64,000 nt of DNA, taken from positions 28,567 through 92,566 of the forward strand of contig WHVA01000458.1 of NCBI GenBank assembly GCA_015179125.1, in the 5' to 3' direction. The notes under the pieces are model-generated. The model ran no database searches. It had not been told where the DNA came from and saw nothing but the letters and a program-made list of their open reading frames with translations. Numbering within the stretch: position 1 is the first letter of the stretch; each line of letters opens with the position of its first letter. Made by a program: the position numbers and the translations under genes. Shown here one piece after another: positions 58,198 through 64,000 of the stretch. This DNA is from Gautieria morchelliformis. Taxonomy: Eukaryota; Basidiomycota; Agaricomycetes; Gomphales; Gomphaceae.

Positions 58198-60499
58198 TGT
58201 CATGACCTGCCTATTTCCCTTACCCCACTGTCTCTACGTTCCCCCTCATCACTCCCTCTGCATCTTCGCCTGAGTTCGTTCCACCCTTCGACCACTCCTC
58301 CTCTATGTTCGCTCCATTCACTGTTCGCCCCATTCGCTCAACGACTATTCGCTGCTCGCATCATTCGCCAGCAGGCACACCATCAAACACGATCGATACC
58401 ATTTACCCGGCGTGATGGTTCATCACTTGCCCCATCATCCAATCCAACCCCTTTAGGTGTTCATATGGCCAGGATGCATTTGTGGGACGTCCTACCCAAA
58501 TGTTGTGTGGGATCAACCCAGCAGACGAAGAGTCCGTGCAGGCTGGTGTATATGCGGGTCCCAAGGCATGTTTTCGTACATAGGTGCCTTTGCCCTCTTT
58601 CCTCTCCGTTGTTTCATGTTCGCACCCCTCTTTCATTCTATTGTATGTTTATCCATCTATTTGTATCATGACTGCACACTGTCAAGATTGGTTTTTAGGC
58701 GTTAATATCGTGTATTAGTGAACACAGAGAGTGCCCGAATAACTTGTACAAATAAGTATGCTGTTCGGCGAATAGGTGAACCAATGAATGTTCACAAGAT
58801 AAGAGGGTTGCCCGAATGGAGCTCGCCCTATCTACAGTCATAGCGAAATGGCCCGTGGCTCTTGACGATGTAACGTGCAAGGTGTCATGGAAGGGCTGTC
58901 TAAGTAGCAACAATCCCTTCGCCGGCGAAGGTGCTCCTTCGGAGCCCTTTGCCGACAGCACGGAAAATAGTTCGAAGGCTAAGGTAATGAAGATGAAGTA
59001 TGAGAACTCACCAGTGATGCCTAAGTCCTCTGCTGATTGAAGATAGAAATCTCCAAGAGAAGGCTCAAGACGATGATCACAGCGAGGTCAAGTTTGCACA
59101 AGATGGACAACATATGATAATTGAACTGGGGAATATACATGTGAATGTAAACTACTTATATTGAATGCTCGTAAGGTATCAGCGAATAGGAAAGAAGCCG
59201 TCATGAGTCAGGGTTGGATAGGGGTGCGCAGTTATGATACAACATAGATGGAATAAACATACAATAGAGTGAGAGAAGAGGGAGAACGTGAAACGACAGA
59301 GAGTAAAGGTGGCGAAGGCACCTATGTACGAAAACATGTCTTGGAGCCCACATATACACCGCCCTGCACGGGTTCTTCATCTACTGGGTTGATCCCACAT
59401 GACCTACAGGTAGGACGTCCCGCGAACGCACCCTGCTCATATGAACACCAAAAGGGGGTTGGATCGAGAAGCTGATGGAGCTACTGACGAGCCATCATGC
59501 TGGGTAGGGATGTCATTCGTGTTTTGATGGTGTGCCTGCTGGCGAATGATGCGAGTAGCGAATGGCTGTTCAGAGAATGCAAGGAAGGGTGAACGGAGAT
59601 GACATAGGGGAGGAGTGGTTGAGGTGGAGGGTGAAGCCAAGCGAACACGGGGGAAGAGTGGCAAAAGGGGAAATGGGGATAACAAGGTGCAGGAAATACA
59701 CAAGTCATGACAATCCGATCATAGGAACACCATCGAAAGAGGGTTGATCAGAGGAGGTGATAGGCCCAGCGATGACTGCCAAGCCAGTCAAAAGACGTCG
59801 ATCGTGCTTTGACGGTGCGGCTATGGTAAATGGCGCGAACCGCGAAGATCGGTCGCCGAAAACGGCAAGGACGATCAGAACGAACATGGAGGTGGAGTGG
59901 GAAATGGGAGAACAGAGCATCTGAGTATGGGAAATAAATGTGTCATGACACGCACCCCTATCCAACCCTGACTCATGACGGCCTCTTTCCTATTCGCTGT
60001 TACCATACGAGCATTCGATATAAGTAGTTTACATTTGCATGTATATTCCTCAGTTCAATTATCATACGTCCATCTTGTGCAAAGCTTGACCTCACTGTGA
60101 CCATCATCTTGAGCCCTCACTTGTAGATTCCTATCTTCGAACCAGAGGAGGACTTGAGCACCACTGGTGAGTTTTCATACTACACCTTCGTTACTTTAGC
60201 CTTCGAACTATTTTCTGTGCTGTCGGCGAAGTGCTCCAAAGGAGCACATTCACCAGTGAAAGGATTGTTGCTACTTAAACAACCTTTCCGTGACACCTTG
60301 CATGTTACATCGTCAAGTGCCATGGGCTATTTCGCTATGACTGTAGATAGGGTGAGCCCCGATCGGGTAGCCCTCTTATCTCCTGAACATTTATCGGTTC
60401 ACTCTATTTGCCAAACGGCATACCTATTCGCACAAGTTATTCGGGCATTCACTGTGTTCACTAATACACGATATTAATGCCTAAAAACCAATCTTGACA
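58198..60499 (+). mobile_element. Family-1 LTR, short form, split by a reverse family-1 LTR
   Basis: 58198-58679 and 59951-60499 together make one short-form LTR of about 1.03 kb (starts TGTCATGACCTG, ends CCAATCTTGACA). The interruption is the long-form copy at 58680-59950. The outer flanks are ATATG and GGGTG, so no target duplication survives for this copy. Confidence 0.85.
58680..59950 (-). mobile_element. Solo LTR, family 1, long form (1271 bp), nested
   Basis: Starts TGTCAAGATTGG and ends GTGTCATGACA, inserted into another family-1 LTR. Flanks are CACAC (58675-58679) and CGCAC (59951-59955). The unoccupied copy at 41578 reads CGCAC here, so the duplication was probably CGCAC with a later C-to-T change at CpG on one side. 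It carries the extra 5' module of the long form (59709-59950). Confidence 0.87.
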
Positions 60500-61480
60500 G
60501 GGTGCAGGGTAGAATCAAGAACAATAGGCAAAAGAACAGGGGCGTGTAAGTCTAACAGACAGTGGAACAAATGGAACTCCTGATGGACTGGAGATGGTAT
60601 CGTGCTGTGCTAAGGGTCAAGTACGGAGGCCTGATGAATACAGTCATAATGGATGTAAAAAGAACAAGGGGTCAAGGGCTGCGGATGTTGTCGATGTTTG
60701 CAGAATAGAGTCAAATGTGGTACAGAAGTGGTGTGGATGTTGTGGAGATGGTTGAGCGGCATGGTCATAACAATTACAAGATTTTGTATATATTTAAACA
60801 TCTCGGAGATATATATACATATGAGAGAGTATCAGACTACAATATAGAGTAATAGATACATGGATAGATATTTCTAACAGATATGAGTAGGAGTATTAGT
60901 ATGAATAGTTATAATGATATAGTGTATATTAAAAGTTGGTAGAAAAAATAAGAAGATGTGTAAAAATAACAAGATGCATTCTTGTCAGTGAGTGGAGCTG
61001 CTGCTTGGGAGGGAGAATAGAAAAATTATTTATTTCCCTCTAACAAAATGGCCATATACTCTCACCCTCTTCTTTTCTATAATCTGAGAAAAATTTGGGT
61101 GAAGCTACATGTAATAAAAAGTTGCAAGCATCCTCTTAGAGAATAATATAAAGCAGTACACTTCTCCCATAGTACTGTATTATTTTAAAAATGATATGTT
61201 ATTTGAAATATAAAGTATCGTGTGTCATTATAGCTCTCCTATGGGCTTAAGGGGGGTCCCTTTGAGGACCTCCTTCTTTTCTAATATTTTTTAATATATT
61301 TTACCATCACTCTACTTCACTGAAAATATTTCATAGTCATAGCTACATAATTTGAAAATATAAAATATTTTTGCTATAAGTATGCTATGTGATGCTTAGA
61401 AATATACTATATACCACTTATTACTGTCATTTTATACCACTTTTTGCTATCATTCTGTGTCACTTATTACTATTCCATAG
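60500..61480. other. AT-rich region, no gene recognised
   Basis: About 1 kb, very AT-rich from 60800 to 61440, with no domains and no clear repeat ends. Confidence 0.4.
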
Positions 61481-61834
61481 TAAGCATCTGAAAGGACCCG
61501 GCCTTTGGCTGGTTACTTACTGCTACAACCCTTGTTCTGAGCCCAAGCCTTGTGATACTCGAGCCCGAGTACTCGTGATTCTAAGCCTGCGCCCGAGCCC
61601 AAGCCTGAGCTTGAGCTCATATCCGACCTTTGATCCCATGCCCGAATTCCCTTAGTTACTCATCCCGTTCCATCACGCATCATTCATATATTGACCTCGC
61701 CCTGATTCCCCCGTATATGCTCGCCCCTGACCCTTACCCTCGCTCGTATATAAACCCCCTGTATGCATTCCTATTCCTGAGTCTGAAAATCAACTATCGT
61801 ACCCTTTGATCCTTAGTTTCTAAACCTTCGCCTC

Positions 61835-63290
61835 TTGAGCCAAACCTCACCTCTTATTCGTTTACCTCCAAAGTTGGGACTCGTGTGTAGGGTCGGCGCA
61901 GCACATAAGCTGAAGCCAAGTCCCTCTCTGACCTCCCTATCAGAACCTCGCTCCGTAACCTTGAACCTTACCTCGGGTTTCGCCCCCGAGCTCAGTCAAC
62001 CTTATGAAGGATCATATCGTAACAGTATTTTCAGACTGCTTACACCCTACATATCCCTTTTCTTCACTATGTCCATGATGACTTGTTCCCGCACCCTTTG
62101 GGGTATCTCAGAACAAGGATGTTTCTTGGAAGCCCCTGAAGGTTCACCACCGTCCCCGGATATACCCCTTGCAGACCCCGCCGAGCCTAGTAACAAAGGC
62201 AAAGGTAGGGCTAACCCTGGTGACCCTTCAGGTGATCCAAGTGATGGCTCTGGAGGTTCTGACGATGATCGGGGTCTCCCCAACCTGCCACCCAAAGACC
62301 TCGGTGACCTAGAGGACAATGCGCTAATGCGTCGAGTTTGCATCAAGCTCACTAAACCTCGCAAGTCCGAAGTGTGAGCCAAGGTCAAGGAACCAGATAC
62401 TTATGACGGTACTGATCAGGCCAAGCCTCACACCTTCTTCCTCCAAGGTGCACTCAACTTCAGAGATCGCCCCTCAGCTTTCAAAACTGGGGCATTGAAG
62501 GTACAGTATGCTATCTCTTACCTGTCGGGTTCAGCTCTCCAGTACTTTGAACCAGTGGTCCTCAGCGAGGTCCGACCCAGGCCAGATTGGCTCGAGCACT
62601 GGGACAGTTTCAAGGCCGAGCTTGAGCTCAACTCCAGCCCCTACGACAATGCTGCCCAAGCCGAGATCGACCTCGAGAAGATCGTTATGAAAGAGCACCA
62701 CAAGGCGGCACGATTCTTTATCGACTTCACCTGAGCTTTGACTCGGACGCAGTGGAACGATGTGGCCCTCCGACACTTCGCGTATAATGGCCAAACGAAT
62801 CAAGGATGATCTACTTCACTTCTCTCAATTTGGCAGCCTCGCCGAGCTTAGGAACTTCATGCTGGAATGCGACAGCCATTACTGGGAGCATAAGGAATAT
62901 GATGTTATGATCAATGGTCGTAGCTCCCAGCCTGCACGTGCCACTAATCAGTCAAGCAGCAATGCCACTAACAACAATCAGTCTTCCAGTGGTTCTAACA
63001 ACAACAAGAACTGCAACAAGACCAACAACAACGGCAAAGGTTCCAATAGAAACACCTCAAACAACAAAAGCCAGCCTGACATTTAGAGCAAGCTCGAGAA
63101 AGACCATAAACTACTTCCTGAAGAAAGCCAACGTCAGGTTCACCAAGGCCTTTGCCTGCTTTGCGGCACCAAGGGCCACATCATCAAGGACTCCCCGAAG
63201 AACAAGTCTACCAATGGTAGCAGTTCTATAGGTCGGGCAATGAAGACCTCTAATGAGGGGACTTCAGCCTCCATTAGGGAGGTGAAAAAA
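61835..63290 (+). pseudogene. Gypsy Gag with nonsense codons and frameshifts
   Basis: Frame 2 reads an acidic, proline-rich N-terminus, then a TGA at 62375, then KVKEPDTYDGTDQAKPHTFF, LSGSALQYFEPV and NSSPYDNAAQAEIDLEK (the retrotransposon Gag domain), then a TGA at 62732. After a frame change near 62780, AKRIKDDLLHFSQFGSLAEL follows and then an N/S-rich tail to a TAG at 63084. The zinc knuckle CLLCGTKGHIIKDS follows. The fourth ligand of the CCHC finger is serine here, so the finger is damaged. The Gag is not functional. Confidence 0.82.
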
Positions 63291-63343
63291 TAGGTAGCAA
63301 CCTCAGAACCACACAATCCGAGGATTGCGGTAACCTCACCCCT

Positions 63344-63844
63344 GTGCTCAGACTCAGCGCCGCTTCTCATTCATTATCCAAAGATTCCCTTAATGTAGAT
63401 TTAACCTCGCCTTCGCTCCCCAACGTCTCTTTTGTTGCATTAGTTGACTGCAGGTATTCCGATTGTTTTATTGAATCCAAATTTGTCCAGAAGTACTCTA
63501 TGCCTGCTTATCCTGTCTCTCCTATACCCTTGAAACTATTTGACGGTAGTACTAACACTACCATTACCCAAGCTCTAGACCTCTGTATCTGCTTTCTGAC
63601 TGGCGAACAACAATGGGTTACCTGCTACGTAACCTCGCTCGACTTGAGTTGCTTGGTGGTACTTGGCCACAACTGGCTCACCTGCTACAATCCGTCGATT
63701 GACTGGGTATTGAGCAGTATTAATTTCAAGACCATCAACTTGACTATGATTCCAGCGACCACGGCGACTTCAGCCCACTCAGCTTCGGCTATGACCTCGA
63801 CCTCGCCTATGGCATCTTCACCCCCACCTTCGACCTCACCTTAG
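63344..63844 (+). pseudogene. Gypsy retropepsin and start of Pol
   Basis: VSFVALVDCRYSDCFIESKF is the aspartic protease active site region, with the usual D-S/T-G-A changed to DCRY, so catalysis is unlikely. VLGHNWLTCYNPSIDWVLSS is the conserved strand following it in basidiomycete gypsy elements. The frame stops at 63844, while protein-like sequence (RLEGSEVFQLNLASPELLAQ) continues to the edge. Confidence 0.78.
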
Positions 63845-64000
63845 AACCCGCCTCCAAAGTTGCAAACACCACTCATTCCCCTAATAAATGCGCCCACTTT
63901 TCTGCCGCATCCAGGTTAGAAGGATCCGAAGTGTTTCAGCTCAACCTGGCTTCCCCTGAGCTCCTCGCCCAAGGAGCCACATCGGGAGAAGGCACCCCCG

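Larger units (their letters stand above)
61490..64000 (+). mobile_element. Ty3/gypsy LTR retrotransposon, 5' part, runs off right edge
   Basis: Gag and protease genes lie in order on the plus strand, preceded by a likely LTR or leader. That leader contains TCGTATATAAACCCCC (TATA box, about 61743) and is C-rich. The LTR limits cannot be set because the second LTR is outside the window. TGAAAGGACCCGG at 61489 is one candidate start. Confidence 0.8.

Noticed and set aside
1-64000. CRISPR arrays, bacterial operons and riboswitches
   Set aside because: The sequence is eukaryotic with spliceosomal introns. The only regular short repeats are minisatellites without spacers.

Overview
The window looks like nuclear DNA from a filamentous basidiomycete (Agaricomycotina). 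Genes are intron-rich with introns of about 45-70 nt, gene spacing is 170-570 bp, and the conserved proteins and transposons are of fungal type. No species is claimed.

Positions 1-9260 are a compact block of housekeeping genes. In order they are SF3A1/Prp21 (splicing, minus, runs off the left edge), Cms1-like (90S pre-ribosome, minus), an ERI1-type DEDDh exonuclease (plus), NDC80 (kinetochore, minus), MOG1 (Ran regulator, plus) and an Atg38/NRBF2-like MIT protein (autophagy PI3-kinase, minus). I re-derived all exon chains from splice sites. Five of the six stay in frame; the last CMS1 junction does not. NDC80 and MOG1 are head to head, and their first ATGs overlap.

From about 10 kb repeats take over. 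A Helitron (about 9998-16435) keeps its 3' hairpin and CTAGT end, but its Rep-helicase gene is broken. A Ty1/copia element (16461-20956) lies 25 bp further on and has one nonsense codon. A rhodanese plus dual-specificity phosphatase gene (about 23355-25427) is the only clear conserved gene in this part. A decayed protein kinase, a 5'-truncated LINE and three related aminoglycoside-phosphotransferase-like (APH) copies follow. Copy B at 33211 is intact on paper, copy C at 53036 has a 1-nt deletion, and copy A at 21535 is gutted by deletions.

From 34.9 kb to the right edge the window is mostly nested repeats. A foldback element is split by a 1.38-kb solo LTR (TSD GTTAT). A second LTR family occurs in 1.0-kb and 1.27-kb forms, two copies with perfect 5-bp TSDs (CTTCT and CTACA). 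There is a copia relic on the minus strand and a Ty3/gypsy gag-protease start running off the right edge. At 37.7-38.3 kb a 20-bp minisatellite carries CACGTG in most units and leaves several reading frames open, so the long ORFs there are artefacts.

I found no CRISPR array, rRNA or convincing tRNA, and no bacterial-type operon. The points most worth following are the LTR family with two alternative 5' ends, the E-box/Z-DNA-prone minisatellite, the tandem exon-intron-like array in the Helitron leader, and the head-to-head NDC80/MOG1 start.
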